Shown: positions 49,776-61,000, counted from the first letter of the stretch. The stretch: 64,000 nt of DNA from Aurantiochytrium sp. KH105 (GCA_003116975.1 BGKB01000078.1:124001-188000), one strand, 5' to 3'. Translations and numbers: made by a program. Notes: a model not told the origin generated them from the letters alone.

Positions 49776-51350
49776 TTACGGAGAAACTCCCTCGCCATTG
49801 CCCAAAGGCACTTGGTCACGCCGCCTCTCGTCAAGATCGTCAAACACCCGTTTGGCCTTGAGAGCACAGTACGTTGCGATAAACATGAACGGAGCAGCGA
49901 GAAGGAAAGAGAGCTCTGGGACTTTAGGAAAGGTGCGAAAGACAAAGCCAAAGAACACATTACCGAGGGCCACAGCAGCCAGCGAGATCGCACCCATGTT
50001 GGCAAGGAATTGGCCGACCTCGTCTGGACCGGCCAAACTAGCAATAATCTGCATAATCGTAGGAATAGCTCCCGCCGTGGCGAGCAAGAAGCCAGCGCCC
50101 ACAAATACAAAGATCGGCCCAACACCGGCAAAACAAAAGAGGACCGACGCCACGTCGAGAAAGACAAATGTGCCCATGAGCACATTTTGAGGAGAAAATC
50201 GAGGGACGATAAAGAGGGCCGCACCCATGCTCAGCAGAACTATTGGCGCCAGAGGCATGAGCGCCACCGTCGACTTGGTTTGAGACCAATGATAGGTGGC
50301 AATCGTGAATGCTTGCAGCGTGGCATGCGAGCTCAGCGAGAATACAAGGAAGAACATCATGACTGCCACCCAACGCTGAGAGGAATCCACCCACACCAGA
50401 TCCACAAGGCGAAGAGGACTCGCTTTGTGCCACTGCCACGTCTGCCGCTCCGCGAGCGTCTCAGGGAAACCCATGTACAGGGCCACGCTGGACACAGCCG
50501 CAAGCATTGCGTACCCGAACCAAACACTTGTGTACGACTCAAGGTTCTGGGCAATTACGCCTCCTGTGACGACAGCCACTGCCAGTGCTGCAAAGGACCC
50601 TTGTGTCAGCTGCAGAGCACCAAAAGCGTGCGCCTCCGAGCCTTCGTCATTTGCCTTTGAAGCAGCAAGCTGGGTGTCCCGCAGCGAAGCGTTCACCGCT
50701 GCCATGTAAATCCCCGTCAAACCCTGCACGATGGAGCCCAAGATGATGAGGGCATCCGCAAGATTGCCGGCACCGAATGATGCAGCAACAAAGAAAAAGG
50801 CGCATTGTGCAAAGACACCTAGCATGCCCACGAGAACACCCCAGCGCCGCCCATAACAGTCAATCGCATGCCCGAGCAAGGGCAGAGCAACGCAGTGGAA
50901 GCCCTGGTCGAGACCCTCCGCCCAGCCTTTCATATATTGCGCGTCCCGCGCCACGAGGCCGAGGTCTGTGCATGCTGTGGACCCGCTCCAGTGCGAGCTA
51001 TGGCGGTCCACTGCAGGTTGATCGCTCTCGCACTCAATCGATGTCCGAATGAACGGCAAAAACGTCACAGCCTTGCTTGAGGCAATGAATGCGTAAATTC
51101 CGGCGCTCAGCAGCTGCAGCCGCAGATCGTAGCCAAGGGAGAGCAAACTTCGCGCGTGGCCTCGGGCTGTCTTCGTGCCAGCCCCGCCGCCACCTGGCCC
51201 AGGCGTCGTCGGCTCACAGTCTTGGTCCATCTCGAGAGGGCTCACGCCGCTTATCAAGTGCCGTCGCTGCGCCGCATCCTCTGTTAAGAGCGCGTCTCCC
51301 TCCGTGGAGGCCCGCCCGCGCGCCTGCGCCCGCTGCTCGCCCTCCAGCAT
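49776..51350 (-). CDS. Major facilitator superfamily transporter
   Basis: A 524-residue membrane transporter. The first 90 or so residues are hydrophilic with an acidic/Gly-rich stretch and face the cytosol. About twelve hydrophobic helices follow, starting LLSAGIYAFIASSKAV. The loop between helices 2 and 3 carries the MFS motif A in the form GHAIDCYGRRWGVL. Helix 4 reads ALIILGSIVQGLTGIYMAAVNASL, close to the MFSD14/tetracycline-resistance and proton-coupled folate transporter group (usual GxxGGxxxxxxA). Substrate is not predictable. The frame is open to 51779 but the upstream 140 residues are Arg/Ser-rich and unlike the family; the ATG at 51350 is preferred. It is divergent from the calmodulin-like gene. 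Confidence 0.85.
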   Translation of the reverse strand: MLEGEQRAQARGRASTEGDALLTEDAAQRRHLISGVSPLEMDQDCEPTTPGPGGGGAGTKTARGHARSLLSLGYDLRLQLLSAGIYAFIASSKAVTFLPFIRTSIECESDQPAVDRHSSHWSGSTACTDLGLVARDAQYMKGWAEGLDQGFHCVALPLLGHAIDCYGRRWGVLVGMLGVFAQCAFFFVAASFGAGNLADALIILGSIVQGLTGIYMAAVNASLRDTQLAASKANDEGSEAHAFGALQLTQGSFAALAVAVVTGGVIAQNLESYTSVWFGYAMLAAVSSVALYMGFPETLAERQTWQWHKASPLRLVDLVWVDSSQRWVAVMMFFLVFSLSSHATLQAFTIATYHWSQTKSTVALMPLAPIVLLSMGAALFIVPRFSPQNVLMGTFVFLDVASVLFCFAGVGPIFVFVGAGFLLATAGAIPTIMQIIASLAGPDEVGQFLANMGAISLAAVALGNVFFGFVFRTFPKVPELSFLLAAPFMFIATYCALKAKRVFDDLDERRRDQVPLGNGEGVSP

Positions 51351-52086
51351 CGTGCCGTATTCTTGTTGGAGCGTCACCTCGCCGACTTCGAGTCGGGCGA
51401 GTTCAAGGGCCGGGCTGCTTCTGCGGCCACTGCTGCCGGTCAGCCGGCTTGCGCGGGGGCTTCGTTCGCTTCGGGGCGAGCGACAGCGGATCTCCGCGCG
51501 TCGCGCCGCAGCGTCGCGCAGCCCTCGCGCGGGGTCGCCGGCGTCTGCGCTACGTCGTGACGATCGATCGTCTCTCCGAGCTGCGAGGCGTCTCGCAATG
51601 GACTTTGTTTGACCATGTGACTGACTGCCACTGCCAGTGTGTGATTGACGTGACGAAAAGGCAAGTCCACGAGACAGCGCAACGCTTTTTGGAGGAAAGA
51701 GCGCAACCCTTTTCAGTGGGAGGCAGCGCAACGCATTTTCATCCGCCAAGTCGAAGCTGGCTGGTAGTTGCCTATACACGTAGTAGGGGCTGGTTATCCG
51801 TTCAATATTCGCAATCTCAACGCAGAGGCTCTCGGAAAGCGCTGCTGAGCGACGCCGCTCCCGGCTGTGCGACGAGCATGACGTTCACCGGGACGATTCG
51901 CCCCGCAAACTACAGAGCGCCCTGCCCGCGACTCCTTCGTTTGGGAGGAGAGAGGGCACCAGCGCGCCGGCGCTTCAGCGTCCGCTCGTGCGCTGTAAAG
52001 GCGCGCTGCGCAGGGTTCGAGAAAGCGCTTGGAGCGCGCACAAGGCTGCGGTTGTCCTGGCAAGCTCGTGGGCCAGGGAACCAAAC
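51351..52086. promoter_or_regulatory. Probable bidirectional promoter between MFS and calmodulin-like genes
   Basis: The genes are divergent with 736 bases between start codons. A CTGACTGCCACTGCCAGTG cluster near 51620-51640 and two similar AGCGCAACGC words (51678, 51726) are seen. No core promoter motif is recognised. Confidence 0.4.
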
Positions 52087-52431
52087 ATGCCTGATGGTAG
52101 GGTAGACGCTGAGCGCGAGGGCGAAGACGAGCAACGCACAGAAGCGGATGGCGAGGCCGCGGCCGAAACGGGTATTCTCTCCAGCCTCGAGAGTTCGCCT
52201 TTTACTGTACGCAGTGCCGAAGACCTCAGCGAGGAAGAACTCGCTGAATATCGCGAGATCTTCAATCTAGTCGACCGAGACGGTGGCGGATCAATTAGCA
52301 ATTCCGAGCTTGGCGATCTCATGGACACACTCGGCATCAATGCCAGTCAGGAAGAAATCGACCTCATGATCAACGAGATTGATCAAGATAGCAATGGAGG
52401 TAAGTGAGAGGAAGAGAGGGGGCAGGGACGG

Positions 52432-52463
<32 letters not shown>

Positions 52464-52809
52464 CACGAGCGTTGCTTGTGGATATTTTTTTTCTATGATT
52501 AAATTGAGAAAGAGAGAGGAGCTGACGCCAAGTTGCGCAACAGAGATCGATTTCGAGGAATTCGTTGCCGTCATGTCGCGACGTGTCAAGGCAGCCTACA
52601 CGCCAGACCAGGTGCGCAATGCATTTTCCTTTTTTGCAGGCGACGCCACGCCAGGGCTTATTAAACCTGAGTGCTTGGAGCGTGTCTTGCTCGACTATTG
52701 CTCAGATCGTGTCAATAAGGATCAGGTCCAGGAGCTTCTTCGCCAGCTCGAGACAGACTCAAACGGACTCTTCAACTACACAGAGTACATTTCAATGATG
52801 ATGAGTTGA
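52087..52809 (+). CDS. Calmodulin-like EF-hand protein, two exons
   Basis: Exons 52087-52399 and 52544-52809 join to 192 residues; the splice completes codon GAG and restores the loop DQDSNGEIDFEE of the second EF-hand. After a 45-residue acidic N-terminus, LSEEELAEYREIFNLVDRDGGG starts EF-hand 1 (loop DRDGGGSISNSE), complete for calcium. EF-hand 2 is complete too. EF-hand 3 (AGDATPGLIKPE) has lost ligands, and EF-hand 4 (ETDSNGLFNYTE) has Glu at position 1. The order of strong and weak sites and the N-terminal extension recall centrin or troponin-C-like sensors; which one cannot be settled. The ATG at 52087 precedes the acidic stretch; an in-frame ATG-less extension to 51988 is ignored. Confidence 0.9.
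52400..52543 (+). other. Spliceosomal intron with GA microsatellite
   Basis: A 144-base intron with donor GTAAGT and acceptor GCAACAG, in phase 1. It holds about twelve GA units (52438-52462). Without splicing the frame stops at once (GTAAGTGA). It is the only clear intron in the window. Confidence 0.9.
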
Positions 52810-53090
52810 AAAATAAGATTTCAAATTCAGAACCCAAAAAGGCGGATCTGCGGGCGAGGCCGAAAGATGCAAATCAGACGACCTTCTCGTCTGTGTTTCA
52901 TCTCACAATCAAAAGTTTGATAGGACAAAGCGCGTTGACGCGTGGCTAAGCGTGTCGACGCATGACCAGCCCAGCTGCGAGCCAAACTTGACACTTCACG
53001 AAAATGAATGAACAAATTGGAGCACCGCGGGGAGAGCAGCTCAGCCCTTATCGAAAAGCTCGCGACGCTATATTATAGAAAATTGAGTGA
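52810..53090. other. Intergenic between convergent calmodulin-like and TFIIE-alpha genes
   Basis: Short shared 3' region of 281 bases. A GCGTTGACGCG/GTGTCGACGC pair at 52931-52962 could form hairpins. No gene seen. Confidence 0.5.
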
Positions 53091-54542
53091 TTAGAAGAAC
53101 TCCATGGCGATAGCCTCGTCGCTGGCCTCATCCTCGTCCGTGATGTCGCTCGGTCGACGAGTCCCATCCCATCGCGCCACCTTCTCCCACTTGTCCAAAT
53201 AGTCGGCATACTCACTCTTGGTCATTTTGTTTTCATCTTGCTCGGTGATTTCACTCAGCGGTTTGCTAACGCCTCGCACAGTAACTCGTGTCTCCTGAAG
53301 TGTCTGCTCGCGAACCGAATCCAAATGCTGCTCGCTCTCGGTGCGTCGCAGCTTGGGAAATGGCTCAAGGTCAAGGGAGCTTGAGCGATTGCCCTCTTGG
53401 CGCTCCAGCAAAGCGGCAGCGCCACCGAGCCCATTTCCAACCCCGCCAACAGAGGCGCCGCCCAAACGGCCGCGCTTCTGTTGCCTCTCCTTGGCGTCCT
53501 GAATTGCATTCGAAGACACATTTCCGGAAACGTCTGTTTGCATCCAGGCAGGGAGCTGTCCTCCTGAGACCTCTTCCTCCACGACATCGACCGCGTCGCT
53601 CGGCTGGCCGTCTGTAAGGTCATCTGCATCAGGATAGGAGATAATTTGCACGCGCACCGCTTGACCGGCCTCATTAAAGCTGAGGCCCTGGCGCGAAGCA
53701 CCGCGACCCCCTGCACCCGGGCCGTACTTTTCCTCTTCAACCTTTTCCCGATAGGCATCTTCTGCATTATCAAGATGGTCACTGGGATGATTGTGAGGTG
53801 GCGGCACCGGGAAATTGTCAATGCGAACCAGAATGTCTTCGATACCAAGACGGAGTCCGGGCTCCTCTTTCATTTGCTCGTCGCGTTTTTCTCGCAACGA
53901 CTTTGCTTTGGACTGCTGTCCTTCTCCTCCTCCTCCATTGGCTTTTCCGCTTCCTGGTTCAGACTTTATCGACTGTGGGTTTGGTGCTGACAAAGACGCG
54001 GATGAGGAGGAGGAGGAAGACCCGATTTCCTCGAGCAAAACGTGCTCGTCGAGGTCGTCCTTGCATCGCTGACAAAAGAACATACCCGTCTCCTCATCCT
54101 GACAAGCCACTGCCGTAAGCAAATCGTACTCAATTTTACACCGCGGGCACACATACATGGCCCTGGAGGTGGTCTGCTCGCCCTCCTTCTGATCGATCAA
54201 CTTTCGCATAAAGTGCAGTCGCAGTCGAACGAGTTTGACAAAATGACTGTAGTTGATGTAGTAGAAAATGTGGTTTCTGCGTCGAGTTCCTTTTGGCGCG
54301 TCGGGAGCACGCCATTTTCGCACGTACTTTTCGATCAAGCAGTCCTCATAAAGCACCATGAGCGAGCGCCGCACCTGCTTTGACTGCAGCCCGAATTTCT
54401 CCTCCAAGGGAGATCGTCCAGCTTTCTCGAAATCGATAAGATAAGGGTCGCGTGTCAGTGCGTCCAGCACCATTACCACATCGTCATCGTAGAACGCGCG
54501 CCCCACCGTGCGGGCAAGGAGCTTGGGGTGCTGCTCCGCCAT
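53091..54542 (-). CDS. GTF2E1: Transcription initiation factor TFIIE subunit alpha
   Basis: A 483-residue homologue of TFIIE-alpha (TFA1 in yeast), which recruits and stimulates TFIIH at RNA polymerase II promoters. Residues 8-115 form the extended winged helix (LLARTVGRAFYDDDVVMVLDAL, then KQVRRSLMVLYEDCLIEK). The zinc ribbon has Cys132, Cys135, Cys157 and Cys160 (CPRC..CQRC). A Ser run and acidic/Gly-rich linker follow, and the C-terminus is acidic (DITDEDEASDEAIAMEFF), as in the TFIIH-binding tail of the family. The ATG at 54542 gives the expected start. It is divergent from the aminopeptidase gene. Confidence 0.95.
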   Translation of the reverse strand: MAEQHPKLLARTVGRAFYDDDVVMVLDALTRDPYLIDFEKAGRSPLEEKFGLQSKQVRRSLMVLYEDCLIEKYVRKWRAPDAPKGTRRRNHIFYYINYSHFVKLVRLRLHFMRKLIDQKEGEQTTSRAMYVCPRCKIEYDLLTAVACQDEETGMFFCQRCKDDLDEHVLLEEIGSSSSSSSASLSAPNPQSIKSEPGSGKANGGGGEGQQSKAKSLREKRDEQMKEEPGLRLGIEDILVRIDNFPVPPPHNHPSDHLDNAEDAYREKVEEEKYGPGAGGRGASRQGLSFNEAGQAVRVQIISYPDADDLTDGQPSDAVDVVEEEVSGGQLPAWMQTDVSGNVSSNAIQDAKERQQKRGRLGGASVGGVGNGLGGAAALLERQEGNRSSSLDLEPFPKLRRTESEQHLDSVREQTLQETRVTVRGVSKPLSEITEQDENKMTKSEYADYLDKWEKVARWDGTRRPSDITDEDEASDEAIAMEFF

Positions 54543-55059
54543 CTATCTATCCAAGGACTCTCTCCTTTTTTGCGTCGCTCTGCGATGCCCCCCCAACGGA
54601 GCGTTCTCAGGATCGACCTTGGCTACCTTCGCTCGCAACCTCGCGACCTCGCCTGCGTGCGTCGCCTACCACGCACTCCCGCGCTCGCTTGCTCGCTTGC
54701 TCGCACACAACCTCGCAGCCGCGCGCGGCTTGCCTTATTGCCTGCCTTATTGCCTGCCTGCCTACTTGGCCTGCCTACTTGACCTGGCTGCAAGTAGGCC
54801 TATGCAGGGCCTGCCGTTGACTACTCGATTTACTAGAAGTCGAAGCATGGCAAGGCAAGAGACAAAAAGCGAGAGATCTTTGCGAGCAAATCCTGAATTC
54901 CAGCCTCGCGCAGCGTATCTTGCGCCACGCAGCAGCAGCGGCAGCAGAAGCTTAAGGCAGCGCAGAACGGCGCAGTAGCAGCAGAATCAGCGGCAGCAAC
55001 GGCAGCGGCGGCCAAGAAGCACATAACCTTTAGTGAAGAAAGGGAAAGGGGAGGACAGG
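54543..55059. promoter_or_regulatory. Probable bidirectional promoter between TFIIE-alpha and M1 aminopeptidase genes
   Basis: Divergent genes with 517 bases between start codons. Contains GCTTGCTCGC and GCCTTATT/GCCTGCCT repeats (54680-54785), the palindrome TAGGCCTA at 54795-54802, and CAGCAG/CGGCAG-rich DNA at 54940-55012 just before the aminopeptidase ATG. Confidence 0.45.
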
Positions 55060-57816
55060 ATGCGGCTCGATAACGACCCCAAGCGTTGGCTCACGCCGAA
55101 AAAATACACGTTAAGCGTGGCGATTGACCTTGAAGCGTATGAATTCCGCGGAATCGTTGACATTGAGGTGGAGGCTGCCACGAGCTATCGCGCTCAAGAA
55201 GACTCGGGCACCTTGCTCGTTCTCCATGCCAAAGAGCTCGAGTTCCCCCGTGGGGCCACGGCTCTCATCGAAGGCTCGAAAAAGACCTCTGTGGAAACGA
55301 GCATCGATGCAAGCCAGGAAATTGTCTCGTTTCGGTTCGAAGACGACATTGCCTCGCAGAACCCAGCGCACGTCACGATTGCGTTCGAGGGCAAGCTCAC
55401 CGACTGCCTCGCAGGCTTGTACCGCTCCTTCTATTCGACAAGCTCGGGAGAGCGCCGTTGCATGGCCGTCACTCAGTTTGAAGCCACCGATGCGCGCAGA
55501 GCCTTTCCTTGCTTTGACGATCCAGCCCTCAAGGCCGTCTTCGAACTCACGGTCACGGCTCCGGCCGATCGACTCTGTATTAGCAACACCCCCGTTGTGG
55601 AGACCAACACTGTACAAGAGGCCGGAACCAAGCTCTGGCGCTTTGCGCCAACGCCCAAAATGAGCACGTATCTGCTCGCAATCGTCGTCGGCGAGTTTGA
55701 TGTCGTTACGGGCTACAGTCAGCGCGGCGTTCTCGGCTCCGTGTACGTCCCCCTGGGACGTTCGCGCGAGGGGCAATTTGCCCTCGACGTTGCGTGCAAG
55801 GCTCTTGACTTTTACGAGCATGAATACGGCGTCGACTACCCGCTGCAAAAACAGGATCTTCTCGCAATTCCTGACTTTGCCGCGGGCGCAATGGAGAATT
55901 GGGGCTGCGTAACCTACCGCGAGGCGAGACTCCTGGTCGATGAGAAAATGACCTCGGCCAGTGCACGATTTTCCGTGGCGCGCGTCGTCTGCCACGAGCT
56001 CGCACACCAGTGGTTCGGAAACCTTGTCACCATGAAGTGGTGGGAGGACCTTTTTCTCAATGAGGGTTTCGCGCGTTTCATGGAATTTGCCGCCGTCTCG
56101 CATATCTTCCCCGACTGGGACGCCTGGACCATCTTTGTGCAGGATGTGCAGGCTCTTGCGCTCCACCTTGACTCTCTGCAGACGACACACCCTGTTCGTG
56201 TCGAAGTACGAGACGCGGCCGCTATCTCTGAAGCCTTTGATGCCATTTCGTACGCCAAGGGTGCCTCGATCATTCGAATGCTCGAATCTTTCCTGGGCCA
56301 TGACGTTTTCATGCAGGGCATCCGCAAGTACCTCGAACGTCACGCCTATGAGAACGCCGAACTTAGCGACCTCCTCACATGCATCGAGGAGGCCAACGCA
56401 GACACCGTGGCCAGCGGCGAGATCACCTCTCTCATGGATGCCTGGACAACCGCGGAAGGCTACCCTGTAGTGGTTCTTACAGAGAAGGAGGGATCCATCC
56501 AAGCGCATCAAGAGCGTTTTTTGTACAGCCCCACAAAGAGCGCCAGCGCTGATGACGCTCGCTGGATCGTTCCCATGAAGATCCGAGCAGGTGGCGAAAC
56601 AGCCCAAACGCGAAAGACTCTCGACTCGTCCGACGCGTGGGCGAGTCTCTCCACCGAGCTCACTGCACTCGACAAGGCTGGACAGTGGTTCAATCTCAAC
56701 GCTGACATGAGTGGTTTCTACCGCGTCTGCTATACCGAGTCCCAATGGACCCGTCTCCTCGATCAAATGGCTGCGCGCCAGGACGCGACTGCGCCAATTG
56801 GCTCGTCGGATCCAAGCGATATGGGCCTTTCTAATACGGACAGACTCGGTTTAGTCCGCGACGCCTTTTACTGTGCGGTGTCCGGCTACTCGCCTCTGGC
56901 TGTGCCTCTGCGTCTCTTTCTCGGGCTCATGCCGAAAGTGACCGAAAAGGACCCTGCTGTGCTTCGCGAGCTTACGCTTCGCCTCCAAAGTCTTGCGCAA
57001 CTTTATCGCGACGAATCCTTCTTTGAGGAGTTTGCCCGCAAGCTCCTCGTGCCTTGCTGCAAGCCCATCATGGATGAGGTTGCTCTCCTTGCCCCGGAAG
57101 AGGGCGAGGAGTCCATGGCAAAGATCAATCTGCGCGTGGCAGTCCTCAAGTCACTTGCGCTAGCGCCGGCGTCGGCACTTCCGGACAACGACGAGTCACT
57201 GTTTGACAAGGCTGTTGCGCTCACCAAGGCTCACTATGCGGCTGATGGCGGTAGCGCCAAGCCAATTCCTGCCAATGTGCGACTCGCAGTATTCCAGCTT
57301 GCTGCAAAAGACGAGGCGGCACCAGTTGAGCTCTACGAGCTCCTCAATGACCGCTTTGTGCAGGGCGAGACGAGTCTCGCCGCGGAGGAGAAGCGAGACC
57401 TGCTCGCGACCCTTGCAAGCTTTGCCCAGCATGACGCACTCGTTGAGCGCGTTGTCGAGTACGCGGTCAGCGACCAGATTCGTGCGCAGGATTTGGCTCT
57501 CGTTGTACATACGCTCTGCGCAAGCTCCCACAAGGCCTCCAAGCTCATGTGGGAGCACATCTCGACAGATTACGAGAGAATTTTTGCCAAGTACGGATCG
57601 ATTGGCTTTCAGTGGGGCGCTTTTCTTGGCGGCACAGTTCGAGGACTTCGAACGCAGTCCGAACTGGACGAGGTCTCCGCATTCTTTAAGATACATGAAA
57701 AGGGTGCAGCCGCGCAGGCTCTTGGCACCGCGATCGAGACTGTCCAAGCTCGCATTGACCGCGTCAACAATGAAGCCCCGCAGGTCAAGGCCTTTTTGGC
57801 CGAACTCGAAGCTTAA
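55060..57816 (+). CDS. NPEPPS: M1-family zinc aminopeptidase, puromycin-sensitive type
   Basis: A 918-residue gluzincin of the puromycin-sensitive aminopeptidase type, which removes N-terminal residues from peptides, usually in the cytosol. The exopeptidase motif GAMEN is at 276-280. The zinc site is HELAHQWFGN with His312, Glu313 and His316, and Glu335 in NEGFA completes it (exact family spacing). The N-terminus RWLTPKKYTLSVAIDLEAYEFRG matches the PSA opening beta saddle. The C-terminal helical ERAP1_C-like domain covers about 530-890. No signal peptide or anchor is seen. The frame is open to a GTG at 55033; the first ATG is 55060. Confidence 0.95.
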   Translation: MRLDNDPKRWLTPKKYTLSVAIDLEAYEFRGIVDIEVEAATSYRAQEDSGTLLVLHAKELEFPRGATALIEGSKKTSVETSIDASQEIVSFRFEDDIASQNPAHVTIAFEGKLTDCLAGLYRSFYSTSSGERRCMAVTQFEATDARRAFPCFDDPALKAVFELTVTAPADRLCISNTPVVETNTVQEAGTKLWRFAPTPKMSTYLLAIVVGEFDVVTGYSQRGVLGSVYVPLGRSREGQFALDVACKALDFYEHEYGVDYPLQKQDLLAIPDFAAGAMENWGCVTYREARLLVDEKMTSASARFSVARVVCHELAHQWFGNLVTMKWWEDLFLNEGFARFMEFAAVSHIFPDWDAWTIFVQDVQALALHLDSLQTTHPVRVEVRDAAAISEAFDAISYAKGASIIRMLESFLGHDVFMQGIRKYLERHAYENAELSDLLTCIEEANADTVASGEITSLMDAWTTAEGYPVVVLTEKEGSIQAHQERFLYSPTKSASADDARWIVPMKIRAGGETAQTRKTLDSSDAWASLSTELTALDKAGQWFNLNADMSGFYRVCYTESQWTRLLDQMAARQDATAPIGSSDPSDMGLSNTDRLGLVRDAFYCAVSGYSPLAVPLRLFLGLMPKVTEKDPAVLRELTLRLQSLAQLYRDESFFEEFARKLLVPCCKPIMDEVALLAPEEGEESMAKINLRVAVLKSLALAPASALPDNDESLFDKAVALTKAHYAADGGSAKPIPANVRLAVFQLAAKDEAAPVELYELLNDRFVQGETSLAAEEKRDLLATLASFAQHDALVERVVEYAVSDQIRAQDLALVVHTLCASSHKASKLMWEHISTDYERIFAKYGSIGFQWGAFLGGTVRGLRTQSELDEVSAFFKIHEKGAAAQALGTAIETVQARIDRVNNEAPQVKAFLAELEA

Positions 57817-58021
57817 TGCCAATGAAAAGCAGGCACCAGCTTTCTTTATAAGACAAGAGAAATTTAGACCCGCCTATTACAAAGCATCAAGGAATCTGCA
57901 AAAGCTGCTTTTCGAGTCCTACAAGGCCTACGCGCGTAATCATACGTATGTTTACAACCACAATATCAGAGGTTTATGCCCGTACCATCACATAAAACGA
58001 TTCATTTTGACTGGGCTAGGC

Positions 58022-61000
58022 CTAGGCGCTCGAGAAAAAGCAATTAAAATTCAAGTGCACGAGAATGCGTTGCGCCGCACCGTCAGAGGAGAGCGCGCTA
58101 CGCGAGTACGATTGCACGGTGCGCAGTAAGAACGTCTGCGTTTTGCTGAACTCGCGCCAAGCCTGCTCTAGCTCTCGCGGTACTTTGATGTCCTCGCGTC
58201 GCTGCACGTTTGTCTCTGCGCTGTCGAGTAGCTCATCGAGCAGGTGGAGACTGTGCCGCGCGAGCGCATCGGTGCGCTCCATTGCGCGGCTCACGCATTC
58301 GTGAAGCACCTTTGAGACATTCGAGCCATCCAAAAAGCATGTACGCATAGCTGCTTCTACAAATCGATGATGAATCTCTTGCAACTCGTGCGGGTGCCGG
58401 AAAGATGCACAAGGAGCGGCAAAGGCTGACTGCATCGCAGCCCAGTGTTCCGTCAGTAGAGTAGTCATGAGGTAGTCTTCAAGGTTCGATATGAGGTTCC
58501 GGACCTGGTGCCATCGCGTTGACAGCCACGTGAGAACGGGGAGACGTCCTAGCGCTTTGGTTGCACATAGTCGCGTCCAAACTCTGCGCACCAGTGCCCC
58601 AGCATACTTGAGTTGAAGGAGAAAGCGATGAATTTGCGGATATGCCGCCTTGTCCTGCTCGCGCACGATAAAGGACAGAGGCCAATGTAGTTCGTACTGT
58701 GCATCTACAAAGGCAAATTTGGAAAACTCCGAGTGTCCGCTGTGAGCGGCCTCACTTGTGGCGTCGACCGCATAGTGAAAGCGGCTTGCAAACTGTCGCT
58801 CCGTCAAAGCAAGCCCGTCTGCCTCTGACGCGAAGACTTCTTGCAGAACCCTGCCCTTGCGATGCCGAAGGTCGCCGCGGCGCAAACGCATCTCATACAG
58901 GCGATCGACGATTCCGTTGTAAAGGTCGCCTTGTGCCATGAGGATCGTACTCCGTACGCCGTCCAGCGCCTCCAAGACATTGGACTGGCGCACAACCACC
59001 GCCACAAAGGTCGCTTCGACGAGATCACACTGTTGCAGAAGCGGTTCAACTACGGCGAGCTCAATAGCTGCATCAAGAGCGCCGCATGGCGCATCGTCGC
59101 AGCCAAGGTCTTCCAGTGAATCTAATATTGCCTGCTTGGCTGCACCGCCGGGTGGCTGTCTGCATTCTTCTACGTCGGAAAGAATCGCATCTCCATACCG
59201 TAAAGGCTTAGCAGAGACCATCGCGTCGCGGATGCGGCGCACTGTTTTCTGGCGGCGCGCGAGGCTTTCCATGGCATCGCGCTCAGATTCCTCAGATTTG
59301 GACCGGTTCGTCCGCGTCATTAGCGCCTCGATGCTGCTGTGACCTCCTGCTGGCTGGCTCACTTGCACCGCAGGACGCGTGGCGTCGGGATGCACGCCGA
59401 AAGCAAAGGATGTCTCACCTCCTGGGCTTTGCTGGACTCTGACAGATGGCTTTGCTGTTTTGGACGCTTGAGGGGAAACGCTACCAACAATGTGCACCGT
59501 TGGTTGCGCATTAACACCAGCAGCTAGAGGCTCGTCAGAGATCGCCGCTCGAGCGTCGGCGCCTTCTTCTTTGTCTTGCTTGACGATGCGAACGGAAGTC
59601 CGCGCGTTTGGACTAGAAGCGAGAGGCTCGTCGGAGATGGCCGCTCGAGCGTCGGCGCCTTCTTCTTTGTCTCGCTTGACAATCTGAACAGAAGTTCGCG
59701 CATTTGGACTGGAAACGAGGGGCTCGTCGGAGATGGCCGCTCGAGCATCGGCGCCTTCTTCTTTGTCTCGCTTCACGATTTGGACGGAAGTACGCGCATT
59801 GGGGCTGGAAGCGAGAGGTTCGTCGGAGATGGCCGCTCGAGCATCGGCGCCTTCTTCCTTGTCTCGATTGACAATCTGAACGGAAGTTCGCGCATTTGGA
59901 CTGGAAACGAGGGGCTCATCGGAGATGGCCGCTCGGGCATCAATTCCTTCTTCTTTGTCTCGCTTCACGATTTGGACGGAAGTTCGCGCATTTGGACTAG
60001 AAGCGAGAGGTTCGTCGGAGATGGCCGCTCGAGCATCGGCGCCTTCTTCCTTGTCTCGCTTGACAATCTGAACGGAAGTTCGCGCATTTGGACTGGAAAT
60101 AAGGGGCTCGTCGGAGATGGCCGCTCGGGCATCAATTCCTTCTTCTTTGTCTCGCTTCACGATATGGACGGAAGTACGCGCATTTGGGCTGGAAGCGAGA
60201 GGTTCGTCGGAGATGGCCGCTCGAGCATCGAATCCTTCTTCTTTGTCTCGCTTCACGATTTGGACTGAGGAACGTGCATCTGCATCTGCGGGAAGAGGTT
60301 CATTTGAGATAGCGGCGCGAGCATCTGCGCCTTCTTCAGCGTGGTTAACAATGTGTACAGAAGTCTTCACGCCGTGATCACGAGCCAATGGCTTATTGGA
60401 AATAGCCGCGCGAGCGTCCATGCCGTCTTCGGCACGTCCAACAATATGCACAGCCGAGCGACTTCGTCCTGTAGCGTTTTCATTGTCGTAAAGGAGAGAG
60501 GCGGCCACGGAATGCCCGCCTGGAGGTTGCTGCACAACCACTGAAGTCGTAGCGTCAGATCGCTGAAAGGAATCCTGACTCGCAGTTTGCAAAGAGGTCA
60601 GCTTTGTTTCGAGCTCATGTTTGGCAGCGGCAAGTTTGGCATCAAGGACCCCTCCTTGCTCCGCCTGTTCTTGCGCAAGACGTTCGAATTGTTCGAGCAG
60701 ATATTGTTCTGCCTCGGTGCGTTGCTCATCGGTTATATGCGAGGTTAAATCCCGGGGCTGCTCCTCACGCTCTTGGCGTTGTTTCTCGAGCCGCGCGCGA
60801 ACCTTGGCCGACTTTGCATCCTCCGCAGCGGCGCGAAACTCTTCAAGCTGAGCCTTTCGCTCAGCTTCGATGCGGCGCTGTTCTTCCTCACTGCGAGCAA
60901 TGAACCGCGCGTTGACGGCTTCAGCTGCAATGCGCGAATCCTCAATAACCTTCCATGCCTCCTTGCGCCGAGCTTCCTGCTCGAGGAAGCGTTTCTTTTC

